From: Pseudocercospora fijiensis CIRAD86
Taxonomy: Eukaryota; Ascomycota; Dothideomycetes; Mycosphaerellales; Mycosphaerellaceae
DNA: 64,000 nucleotides
Direction of reading: 5' to 3'
NCBI RefSeq assembly: GCF_000340215.1
Contig: NW_006921544.1
Location: forward strand, 340,599-404,598
Part shown: one piece after another, positions 13,330 through 23,351 of the stretch
How the letters are laid out: every line of letters starts with the position of its first letter
Numbering within the stretch: the stretch's first letter is position 1
Notes under the pieces: generated by a model
What the model saw: the letters and a program-made list of their open reading frames with translations, nothing else
What the model was told of the DNA's origin: nothing
Databases searched by the model: none
Program-made: the position numbers and the translations under genes

Positions 13330-16300
13330 GGCAGCTCGACGGTGAGCTTGCTCATGCTGTCAAATGGAGTGGCTATAGTGAACGACTTCAGTGATGAGCG
13401 TGCGAGCGTGATTGTGTTGTCCAGAGAGATGGTTTTCTGGCTTTATGGCAATGATAATGGCAATGGCAAATGTCAGATGGAAGAGGGACTGGCCAGGGAG
13501 GACGATTGAGAGGTTCAGACTCAGGTCATTCCTATAGTCTTCGCGGTCAGTCGAAGACGTGGGGCCTGTTCGGAAGAGGGGTATCTCTCTGGCCGCAGTC
13601 CCGCGTGCCACGAGAGCACGAGGTGTCACAGACATGTCGTGCTATACAAGCGGTCCGAAAGCGCCCAATATCTTGCCCCAGGAGATTGTTCTTGACCATC
13701 ATTGAGAACTGATATGTAGTCATTCGGCTTGGGCTTGCTTGACCTCTGCCGATTGGGGATACATCTGCACTGCACCGTCGCATGATGGTTGGATCCATAC
13801 ATTCTCGCATCTCAGTCGCACGCGCAATCGGCTCATCTTGTCAGAGTCGGTATCTCGTTGCATTCTCGCCCCCAGTGGGACTTTCGAAGATCAGCTGTCG
13901 TCTCAGACGCCGCATCTTTTCGTACAAGGACGCTGCTGTTTTTCGCACAATTTCGATAGGCCGCGTTTTCGAAGCACAGTTGCGCAGACGAGGCCTTTTC
14001 CAGCCAGCCTCCTGCCTTGATCAAGAGCGACGAGAACGTCAGCTACATGAACTGATTGAACTGTGTATAGTGATGAAGTTGGCAACGGTATTGGGCAAAA
14101 TCCTGAAAACCCATATCCAAGAGTCGAGAAGACGGCCATAACCACGAACGGCCTCGAATATGGACGATACGCTCACCGTGGAGATGAACGTAGTCGTAGA
14201 GATAGGCATCATGCTGGAATCGAACCAGGCCATGGTCATAATCTGCCCATGTCCTTCGACGCGATCATGGGGCTTTCTTCGCACCTGTTGAAGACCCGAG
14301 ACTTGACGAATGCATCAGATTCTTAAGTAGTGGATACATCAAGCAGCGCAAAGACGTCGTCGTGCCGTGCAGGGTGAGAAAGTGAATTGTGAGCGATGGG
14401 TTCAATAACAGCAGTGACTGGAACAGCAGCAAGACGGACGCTTGTTTGTACGGCAGAAGGGTTGCATACAGTGAAGATGATAATGTACTTTGCTCACAGC
14501 CTCGCCAACACCCAGTAGTTGACGAAAGAGCACCATTTGACGGCTTGAAGCTCCGAACAACTTCGGCGCCAGATCAGGCCTCTTCCTTCCAGCCTACGCA
14601 CAACCCTTTCCTGCAATACAAGCCAAAGGCACAGCAACATCGAACTGTCTTCACGTAGCCACCACTGGCCCTCGTAGAACGAGAAAGAGCCGGCGATCTT
14701 GAATCGCAGAAGAGTCGCTGTTCGGCCGTCGCTCCAAGGCTGCAGGGTTGGTTCCCATCCACCGTTCGTTGTACGCAGAATCGTGTCGAAGGAGTATCGT
14801 CCGTTACCCCTACCATCATCATCGTCATCGTCGTCACCATTATCATACTCACGACCGAGGAAACGTTCTTCAAAAAGCACAATCCCATGGGATCATCTTC
14901 TGGAAGACGCTGCATCGCCGTTGGGAAACATGACGAGACCTCAGCTATGTGGCGCGGCATCACATTCGCCATCTGTGATTGCTGCTCGAGGCTCACAAAG
15001 CTTTCTCCCGGGAGTCATGCTAGGACACCACGTTGATTGGTGATCAGTACCCACTTCAATCTCCACTTCACTTGATGCCTGCTTCCAGACTATCCACGCA
15101 CTATTCAGCACCCTCCTCCTCTGCGTTCTTGGTTAACTTCAGCAGTTTCGGAGATCCCCTCAAGGCAGGATCAAGTCGAAAAAACAATCTCGATCTCCAC
15201 TTCACTTGATCTGAGCCGCGAGGATGGCATAAGGAGAGAACGAAGACATGATGACTGGCACGATGAGGGCTCTTGGTTACCTTCGGCAGTTCGGAGATGT
15301 CCTCAAGGCGCGACGGATGAAAAAGGAAGCCATCCTGAACCTGAATCTGACTTGATCTAAGCGGTGAGGATGGCATTAGAAGAGAACGAAGACACGATGA
15401 CCGGCACGATGAGTGCCGTTCTGCATTTACAGGTTTGGTACTTTGGAATGAATACAGGAGCAGCATACGAAGGCGCGTCGTAAGCACATTCGTCTAAATT
15501 TCGTGGTGGCTTCCTCTCACGACACCTGCTTCCATACGCACTTTCTAACACTCTCATCTTCTGCGTCCCAGGGAAACCTAGGCAGTTTCAGTATTGATTG
15601 GGATGCTCATATTGCAGGCCTGGGAGGCCGGGGGGGCGACATATCCTGGCCGTCTCTTGATTGGTAGCACCTGCAAGAACGACAATGGAGCCAACATTTG
15701 CAGTCCAGATATGCAGTAAGGCGATTGCAAACGCGTGGAAAGCTGAGGACCCCGAAACTCCGAGGAAATCCACTATGCGTATCTTGGAGCTCAAGATGTG
15801 CCCAAGGCACTGACAGTGAAAGGCCAATGTACCCATGCAAGTCCATACTTATGTGAGTAGACTGGCGATCATGGTATTGGAGAACAGCAATTCTTCCCAT
15901 GTTGTCGTTATGCCAATCTTCGACAAGTGTGCCTCTCGTGGCAGGGCAACATAGAAGAGAAGGTCAAATGCATGCGAGAATGCGTTGACTTCGATGAGCC
16001 AAGGTTGGAAGAGCAGTCGAGATGAGCAGGAGCGGGAGTGGGGAAGGTAGCGATAATGACGACTGGCCAAGGTTGCAAGAGAATGAGCGAGGAGCAGAAG
16101 AAAGTCCCGATGTCTCGCGACTGAGGGCGTACATGTAAGAGAGGGGGAGGAGCAGGAAGAGGTGCAGATGTCGGTGGACTAGGGTGGTCGAAAGAGAAGG
16201 ACTATAGAGCAGGAGAATAGTGATGGGTACGAAGTTATATTATGAAGCGTTCAGAGTCGAGCTTGGCGGCCGGGCTGGAGTTTGCTCGATGTTTGCGCAG

Positions 16301-17170
16301 GATGTAGTTTAGTAGAGTTGGTTGAATTCCACGATCCTGGTTTTTGCCAGACGACAGAGTGGATCTCCCCGCGAGACGTCTGTGCCTTTAGGAGATGTTC
16401 GCACCAGAGAGAGCGGAGCAGACAAGTATCGACTTGCTGGCGTAGCTCATGCCGGGATCTGGAATGCCGTTACTGTCATCAGTATACGATCTCATTCAAT
16501 CCGTCCAACTTCACACTCACCTTTGGAGCCTGGCGAGAATACATCTGACGTGTACGGCAACCTCTGCACCGTATTTCTTGGTCGATCTTGGGGAAGAAGC
16601 ATAGAAGAAGACGAGCTCAGAATCCACATGAACCAGCTTACTGCAGCAGGAAGTGGAGTCCAGGTGCACGTTGGTGACGCTAGGAGGTACTGCATGGATG
16701 GACTCTACAATTTTTTTCGAGGTCCTTGCTCAGCCATGTTGGCAACATCAATGTCGAATCTATCAGTCTGTTGCACAATGCTTCGAAAACAACTCACGTC
16801 TCGCGCACAAACAGGTCGGGCCTACCAACTCCCACCGAGCGGCAGTGGCTCAACGATGGGACTGTCACGAAGGGGTCAGAGATATCATTCATAACAATGA
16901 CGGCAGTGATACTCTTCATGGTCTGAACCCCTGGGCGGCTAAAGCTAGAGACTTTGTATTCTGAGATGTACATTTACATGCTGAGATGATTTCCATTCGT
17001 GTTTTCATTTCATAGACTCTCGATTGATGACGCTACTAAAGGCCGTTTCATTCATATCATGTGTTATATCCCAAGTCATCCGCAAGAGACACATTCTGAA
17101 TGCCAAAGGGCGATGACTTGCCCTCTTCTCTCCTCGGATGTAATAGAATCGCGAACCCATCAGCGAGCCC
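13330..17170. other. No recognisable gene; short protein-like pieces and repeats
   Basis: Composition is ordinary and not RIP-mutated. Short frames occur on both strands, such as a minus segment at 14,880-14,494 that starts with a run of Asp codons and a plus segment at 16,322-16,894, but neither is supported by a recognised family. Apart from the diverged direct repeats at 15,050-15,620 I see nothing else in this stretch. Confidence 0.5.
15050..15620. repeat. Diverged direct repeat block
   Basis: Three to four diverged copies of a unit of roughly 150-190 bp lie head to tail. Shared blocks include ATCTCCACTTCACTTGAT near 15,060 and 15,190, GAGGATGGCAT followed by AGAGAACGAAGACA near 15,220 and 15,367, and a CTGCTTCCA...CACTTTCTAACA-like block near 15,085 and 15,525. 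The copies differ by both transitions and indels, so this is ordinary divergence, not RIP. No frame is maintained across it. Confidence 0.65.
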
Positions 17171-17177
17171 ACCCTTA

Positions 17178-19091
17178 TCAGGCACGAAGATCTGAAGCCC
17201 TCGCATCAGACGATCCGTCCGAAGGCTTCACCTCACACAGAACCTCATTGAGCATTCTAACAAGATTCCTCAGCTCTCTTGCTGAAGGAATGACTAGGCC
17301 CTCTCTCAGTTTCTCTTTGATGCTGTCAAGCATAAGTTCAGCTGTTGCTGCTCGATTACCGCGGTCTCCATGCTTTAAAGCCCACAGATCTGCCACCTCT
17401 GTCTTGAACCGCTTGCGATCCGCATTGGTCGCATAGCCACTATGCAGGAATTGGACTCGGGCAGCGACATGATCTGGGATAAATGAGTCCGGCAGTTGGG
17501 ATGCGGTCGGGGCCTGGCGTTGGATGTTCTCCTTCAGTTCGGCAATCTCTCCTCGAAGCTTGGGGATTAGGGCGAGAGTCTGATGCTTGTTGATACCCTT
17601 CTCCAGCTCGAGCTCGGACTGCAGTTGGGACTTTTCCCTCTCGAGATCGAACACTTGTGCTTCAATGCCCTCCATAGAGCTGACCTGAATCTCTAGCTCA
17701 GTGATTTCTTCCTTGAGCTTCTCAATCTCGGAATGATCGGGGGTGTTGTTGTTGGGAGTCTCCTTCGCAATATCGAGCTCCCGCTGCAGTTGAGAGATAG
17801 CAGCCTCTTTTGCAGCGATAACGCCCTCCAAATTGACATTCTCCTTGCGAAGAACGGCGACTTGTCGCTTCTGATCGCCGACGACCTTTGCTTGGGTCAG
17901 ACGGGAAGCGCGGAGAGTTGATGCGGCGCCTTCGAGCTCATTGATTCTAGTGGTCAGCTTCGAGATTTCGTGCTTGTGTAGGCGGTTGGTGTTGGACTTT
18001 TCTTCTTCCAGCTCGCGAATCTTCGTATTCAGTTTGGCGATCTCAGTATTCCGAAGGTCGTTGCCCGCCTTAAGAATACGAGTCTCTGTAGTCAGCTTGA
18101 ACAGTCCGTCGTTGTGGAGGTTGTTGTTCTCCTGCTTCTCCTGCTTCTCTCGCCCCAGTCGCTCGCTGGCCGCATTCCGTATCTCGACGCTGGCTACCTG
18201 GCCCTCCAAGTCTTTTTTCTCCTGCTCGGCCTGGTTCAAAGCTCGGCGAACGTTTCTTAGCTCGTCACTGAGCTGATTTGTAGCGAATGAGCTTTTACGA
18301 CAACCCACCTCCTTCTTCTGGACCTCCATTTCTCTCTTCACTAGGTCCTTCTCCCTCCTCTCAACCTCCTTCACTTTCGTAGCTACATCCTTTTCTCTGC
18401 TCGCAACCTCCTTCTCTTTCTTGTAGATGTCCTTCTCTTTGTCTTTGACCTCCGTCATCGTCTTTTCAGCCTCTCGCCACTTCGTGTCGATCGTCCGGTC
18501 TTTCTCTCTTAGTGCGGCTTCAGTCTGGTTCAACCAGTCTGCATGTGCCTGGAGCTTATCACGCCACGTGGCAAGAGATTCGTAGTCGCTGTTCAAGTCT
18601 ATGGCGTCCGCCTCCAGACTGCCAACACCTGCGACATTGTCCCAATCCTGAACACTCTCACCAGCCTCGCTGCCGTCCATTCCAGTATCGTCAACTCCAA
18701 TACTTCCAAGAGATCCGGCATTGGCTTTGGATTGAGTCTCGGCCTTGAACATAGCGATATCATTTCCACTGTCGCTCTCGCTCTCGAGAAAAGTGTTGAC
18801 TGCAAGATTCAAGAACTCTGTCCTAGATGCCAAGAGCCCGGCTGCCTTGTCCTCACTATTGAGTGCGAGCTTCAACTTCTTTCCTGTCCTTCTCTCCAAA
18901 AGTCCATACAGCAAATTGTGTCTGCGATACTGCTCTTTGCTGTCCCCCGTAGCCTCTTGAGTAGCAAGTGCGGCCGCATAGAGTTCGTTGAAAGAGTCTG
19001 GCGTGAAGATGTTGTCATTGTTTGCGGCGAGAGCTTTGTCGATGGCTTCGTAGTCATATGGGAGTTTCGGGGACTTCTTGCTGTACGGCAT
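17178..19091 (-). CDS. Long coiled-coil protein, function unknown
   Basis: An uninterrupted minus-strand frame. I place the start at the Met at 19,091, giving 637 residues. The frame is open upstream to 19,433, but that extension is low-quality sequence overlapping a run of short palindromes that look regulatory. Residues 1-105 are a compact helical domain, 105-170 are acidic and Ser/Gly-rich, and about 175-530 form an almost continuous coiled coil rich in Glu/Lys heptads (for example KEKDIYKKEKEVASREKD). The last 105 residues are a separate helical domain ending in an Asp/Ser tail. No catalytic motif or membrane segment is visible. It could be a cytoskeletal, septal or nuclear scaffold protein, but that is a guess. 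No introns are needed. Confidence 0.85.
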   Translation of the reverse strand: MPYSKKSPKLPYDYEAIDKALAANNDNIFTPDSFNELYAAALATQEATGDSKEQYRRHNLLYGLLERRTGKKLKLALNSEDKAAGLLASRTEFLNLAVNTFLESESDSGNDIAMFKAETQSKANAGSLGSIGVDDTGMDGSEAGESVQDWDNVAGVGSLEADAIDLNSDYESLATWRDKLQAHADWLNQTEAALREKDRTIDTKWREAEKTMTEVKDKEKDIYKKEKEVASREKDVATKVKEVERREKDLVKREMEVQKKEVGCRKSSFATNQLSDELRNVRRALNQAEQEKKDLEGQVASVEIRNAASERLGREKQEKQENNNLHNDGLFKLTTETRILKAGNDLRNTEIAKLNTKIRELEEEKSNTNRLHKHEISKLTTRINELEGAASTLRASRLTQAKVVGDQKRQVAVLRKENVNLEGVIAAKEAAISQLQRELDIAKETPNNNTPDHSEIEKLKEEITELEIQVSSMEGIEAQVFDLEREKSQLQSELELEKGINKHQTLALIPKLRGEIAELKENIQRQAPTASQLPDSFIPDHVAARVQFLHSGYATNADRKRFKTEVADLWALKHGDRGNRAATAELMLDSIKEKLREGLVIPSARELRNLVRMLNEVLCEVKPSDGSSDARASDLRA

Positions 19092-19399
19092 TGTGAGCTT
19101 ATTGAGCAGCCACATGCATCGAACTGGTGCGGTGTTGTATGCTGTGATCCTATAGCGGTTTTCTTTTTGGGTAGTGTTGCCTGATGAGATATTGCTTGAT
19201 GGAATGTCGTTGGATAATTGATTCCTGACGAGGTGTTGTGCTGTTCTCTGTTGTGATTCGTCTGACAGTAGATCCTGTGCGGTGTTGGTATAGCGTAGAT
19301 GAGGAAGCAAGAATAATGCGAGAGATTTGGCCAAGATATACCCCAAGGCGAACACTTCTTGCTGTCCTGCTTTGCATGCTTTCAGCTTTTGTGATCCTG

Positions 19400-19592
19400 T
19401 ATTAAGCTTGCTTTGCAAGTCAGCTTCCTTCAACTTCGTTCAAGAAGCGTGCTTCTTACCTGTCGAAAGCTTGCTTCCGCACTTGACAGCATGCTTGGAC
19501 TTCTTCCAGTGCCTGTAGCAAGCGTGCTTTGGTTCTGAAAGCATGGTTCTTCGAGCTTTTGCTCCAGTGCTTCGCCGCATGCATGCTTTCCA
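19400..19592. promoter_or_regulatory. Cluster of AAGCNNGCTT palindromes upstream of the coiled-coil gene
   Basis: About seven copies of a ten-base palindrome of the form AAGC-NN-GCTT, perfect or with one change, lie within 190 bp, 310 to 500 bp upstream of the proposed start of the coiled-coil gene. Examples are AAGCTTGCTT near 19,403 and 19,467 and AAGCGTGCTT near 19,445 and 19,520. The same palindrome recurs twice upstream of the zinc-finger gene. Binding by a dimeric regulator is an inference. Confidence 0.4.
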
Positions 19593-19599
19593 TTCATCC

Positions 19600-21460
19600 C
19601 TTCTACATAGAACTGTGCAATACGGGAACGCATCTGGACCTGAAGATGGGAGACCAGTACTCGAAGCCGTAGGACGCCGATGTTTTTCTCCTCGACACCT
19701 TGCAGAGTTTGAAGGTCCACACATGACTGCGTGCATCGTCAAACTGGACAGGCAGCAGCTGTCAGAGGCATTCGGTGCGCGGTGCGAAGGTCAATGAACG
19801 AGGACCTTTGGGATGCTCCTTCCAAAGCCATGCATGGTCATATTCTTGTCTCTGGCCGCAGAGGTGCAGCACGAGCGTTTATCTGATGACAGCCTTGACT
19901 CAAGCTTAGTGTCCGCAAATCTGGTACACTTTGTAGCAAGGAGATGTGTGACTTGCTCTCGCATTCCGAGACCTTGCCGAACTCAGCATGCCATACTGAT
20001 CTGACAGGCAACCATGGGTGCATGCGGCAAGGCGAATGATCGTACGTAGGCGAATCGTACGACTTATTCAAACTCCTTGACCTGCTCCTTCCCTGGTTCT
20101 TTCGTGTTGTTGCAGGTACTGCATTCAGTCAACGAGTGGCTTCCTGGGCCTTCTGGAATCTCGGTAAGCCCACTGCGGCCAGTAAGGTGCGGCCCATATG
20201 CATTTCGTGATAATACGGCAGATACTCGATGTGTCCCTTTCTCGCTGTAGCAGTGTTAGGGTGGCGAGGATGGTAAGGATGGTGAGGATGGTAAGGATGG
20301 TGAGGATGGTGAGGATAGTAGGATGGTGAGGATGATGAGGATGGCGAATATGGCGAGGATGGCGTCCACTACGGAACTCAATTCTCCATACACGAAGGTC
20401 AGACCGGAGGTAGAAGTCTTCGCTGGTGATATGGAGGACTCTACGCCAACAAAAGACTTACTTCAGAGAGGTTCACGTGTCTTTCATGCCGTGAAGCTAC
20501 AATGGCAATGACAGGCTGGGCCTTGGCTGTGGTCAGACATGTCGTGAAAGTTGGTTCTTTCCTCAGCGAGATGGTGAAAATCGTGTTTTACTACTCGATG
20601 TAGCTCGGCAAATTCAGCACCAACGATCTTCAACGCCGCCCAATGCTTTTTGGGTTGATACATTTCTCACGACTGGTGCTCCATATGGAATCCACACCCA
20701 TACCTGCTTCGTCTAGACGGCCTTTCAGCCAAACTCGGGTTGAAGAACTCTGATACCGCCGGGTAACCCCTCTTGCCAACTCTTCCTTACCGGAGCCCGA
20801 AGGACTGATGTATGGGTCAAGGCGTGCGAGGCCAGTTTCACGAGCGTAGACCTTGCAGCTTTATAGAATGGGCAGGGGATGTTCCGTGACACCCCGTGAG
20901 ACGAATCCATTCGATACCGGAAAATATCGCACGGAGAGCCTACGAGGCCAGAGTCTGCATAAGCCGGCGCACGGAGAGGGGTTGTCATGCCAAATCCTTA
21001 ACGCTGTGCTGTGCATCTTCGAGGAGGTTGATGTTGCGCCGACCTCGATCGCTAGCGGAAAGGAGCAGGATGGTGCAACATACCGCTGGACGCTTTGAGT
21101 GGAGATCGCCACGCCGTGAGATGGGTCGAAGTTATGTTGGACTCACGATCTATCGTCTACAGGAAGAACAACGTGCCTTCTGACTGGGCTCCAAGCTTCG
21201 CCTACACGTCTGATAAAATGCGATACCCACACTTCTTGGTGTACCAGCTGGGAAGCTCGATATTTGACAATGTTTGTATGCTGACACGTACTAGGCAATA
21301 CTTCAAAGTCCCAGTAGCAGATGCAGACAAGATGAAGAGCCGATGGAATAAATATTCAACGGGGATGGAGACAGTTTTCACCTGGAAGAAGTGGCCCTGG
21401 AAGTGCGAGGATACTCAAGGTGTGCATGCTTTAATACCGGACTGCGATGTCACATTGTTC
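19600..21460. other. Intergenic stretch with one minisatellite
   Basis: No gene can be supported. A plus-strand frame at 21,095-21,544 contains a protein-like section (for example MRYPHFLVYQLGSSIFDN), but it has no recognised family and its 3' end overlaps the zinc-finger gene on the other strand. The only other notable element is the nine-base minisatellite at 20,261-20,364. Confidence 0.4.
20261..20364 (+). repeat. Nine-base minisatellite GGTGAGGAT
   Basis: About eleven imperfect copies of GGTGAGGAT (variants GGTAAGGAT and GGCGAGGAT) run in tandem. It is purine-rich on the plus strand and lies between genes. Likely polymorphic in length. No coding frame passes through it. Confidence 0.9.
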
Positions 21461-21468
21461 TACATTTC

Positions 21469-22257
21469 TTATTCATACTCAAGCACAGGCGTGGGATCAC
21501 CAATTTCCATTCCTGGCCCATCATCAGCAGCCAATGCCCGGTAGACCTGTCCATGAATCAAGTCCTCAACCAAATCCTGCCGCACTCTGACCTCGGACAT
21601 AGTAACGCGACAGAATGGACACGGAACATCTGCTATGACGCCTGCAATCTCTCCTGTCTCTTCGTCGATGAGGTCGAGCCCGACCAGGTCCGCTGCTGTG
21701 ACATTGGAGCTCTTGCTCGCCACGAGCTTGGCAAAGCAGGGCAGATGAAGGTGTTGGTGGCACTGGTGACATTCTACTGGATAGTTTAGGTCTTTGCATC
21801 GAGTGGGGTTGGTTTGATCAAGGCAGATACCGCAGGTGTGTGGCTGGGTGTCAGAGGTGACCGCTTGCATATTGTTGCCAGATGTGGAAGCCGTATCCCC
21901 AGCGAGGTCGAGGATGACTGAATTTTGGACCTGTGGAATCGTGTCAATGTCATTTTCAGAAGCGACAGACGGTTCATTTCATACCGGCACACGATGATGA
22001 AGGAGAAGGCATCTCGTGACCCACACCGCCAGCACGGCTTCACGAAGCATTATAGTATTGCAGCAAGTGTGGCAGGCAAGGGCATTCCAGATATTCTGAA
22101 AGCCGTCGTGCAGCTTCCAGAAGGGCAGTTTGGCGTCGAGGCTGGCCAGAACCAGGAAAACATTGCATTCGAACAATTTGTGGATAGTCATATTGGGGTG
22201 GCTCGCGCCATGGCAGCCCGGGCAGCGGTAGAGGCGAATCGAAAGAAACTCAGACAT
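21469..22257 (-). CDS. Two-exon C4HC3 (PHD/RING-variant) zinc-finger protein
   Basis: Exon 1 runs 22,257 to 21,985 (91 codons, starting MSEFLSIRLYRCPGC). The intron is 21,984 to 21,931 (54 bp, GTATGA donor, CACAG acceptor, a CTGAAAATGAC-like branch region). Exon 2 runs 21,930 to 21,469. The join is phase 0 and gives 244 residues. Numbering from the Met at 21,870, exon 2 carries C13-x2-C16, C34-x2-C37, H42-x2-C45 and C84-x2-C87, the spacing of a PHD or RING-variant finger; C25 and H40 are further possible ligands. Exon 1 adds CPGCH and HTCC clusters, possibly another zinc site. Such fingers read histone tails or act as E3 ligases; which applies here is unknown. Exon 1 and its start are less certain than exon 2. 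Confidence 0.7.
21931..21984 (-). other. 54-bp spliceosomal intron
   Basis: A GT-AG intron on the minus strand that joins two frames in phase 0. Without it exon 1 hits a TGA two codons past the donor. Length and GTATG donor fit typical filamentous ascomycete introns. Confidence 0.7.
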
Positions 22258-23351
22258 AGCTAGAGGATCCAGTGACAGAATTCTCAAGCTTTGGGATAGA
22301 GCAGTGCCGGAGGAGTGCTGGAGCGTTGTACAATGCTTGAGAGTTCCGGTCGAAGGAAGTGTGGTGGGAGATTGGCTTTTCAACCCACGGAAGCAGAGGG
22401 CTCCTTATATCCACGGGAAGCTGTCTCTCAAGCAGTCGACATGTTAAGCTTGCAGATACGACCTTGTCCAAAAGCAAGCCGAAAGATAACTTCTCCGAGC
22501 TAGCAAAGCCAGAAGCACGCTTCTCAAGCCGGAAGCATGCTTCAGAGGTAGAAAAAATGCTCATCGGGATAGAAGTAACCCAATTGATCCAGGACTGGGG
22601 TCGTCTATCGCGTCCAGATCTGAAAATGATGGCTATGGGAACTGCATCCTCATTCAGCTCACATGAATGAAATGAAAGAGTCTGCGACGTATCGTTGGCG
22701 ATGAAGCAGTAGAAGCAGCCGAAGCGACTATTTCGCCCGGAGAAGGGAGCTTCCGTCTAAGCCGTGACGAAAACCCGACAGTAGCGGCAATGGCTTTTGC
22801 GTTGATGATCAGAGTTGGTGCCTTGTCGAATCGAAGTTTACCATAGTGTATCACCATGCAGGGCTTCAAGCGTGGTTATGCACTGCGTGCTACAAGTCTT
22901 GTTGGTAACTTGGCACATCTTGCTCAGTGAAGCAAGATGGATATTTTGAGCCCTGAACCGATACCAGGAAAGATGATATTGCTGGGCGCTGGCGCAACTG
23001 GTCGAACGGATATAGGTAGATGTTGAGGATCACTGGCAAGCGACAAGCGGCATAGTAAGTTGAAGTTCGGGTATGGGAGCACAGCCATTGTCCAGTCTTG
23101 GTCGTGAAGGCGTTACAGATTACATATTCGTCTAATTATTCATCATCGCACATTAACATGATCATCAAATCATACATGCTGTTCCAGTGAAGTCATCGCG
23201 TCCATAGTCAGACGTGGCAGTACATATACTCATTGTCACTGGCCATCCTCTCGCACGCTCAACCCCAGCCAATGGGTGCTGAACAAAAGCGATTTCCATC
23301 AGCGACATCCGCAGGCCGTTCCCCAAGACCTGCATGCCCAGCATACCCGAG
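22258..23351. other. Intergenic stretch between two minus-strand genes
   Basis: No frame I can support. It must hold the promoter of the zinc-finger gene and the 3' untranslated region of the gene ending at 23,352. Two AAGCNNGCTT palindromes (near 22,513 and 22,533) sit about 260-280 bp upstream of the zinc-finger start, with a related AAGCTTGC near 22,446. Confidence 0.5.

Noticed and set aside
14200..14260. tRNA-like B-box (GGTTCGATTCC on the minus strand)
   Set aside because: No matching acceptor stem, anticodon arm or A-box could be folded around it.
16322..16894. 190-codon plus-strand frame as a gene
   Set aside because: Low-quality composition, no family, no conserved motif, and a second frame overlaps with equal quality.
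19092..19433. In-frame 114-codon upstream extension of the coiled-coil gene
   Set aside because: Reads as unstructured mixed sequence and abuts a palindrome cluster that suits a promoter or leader; kept as an alternative start only.
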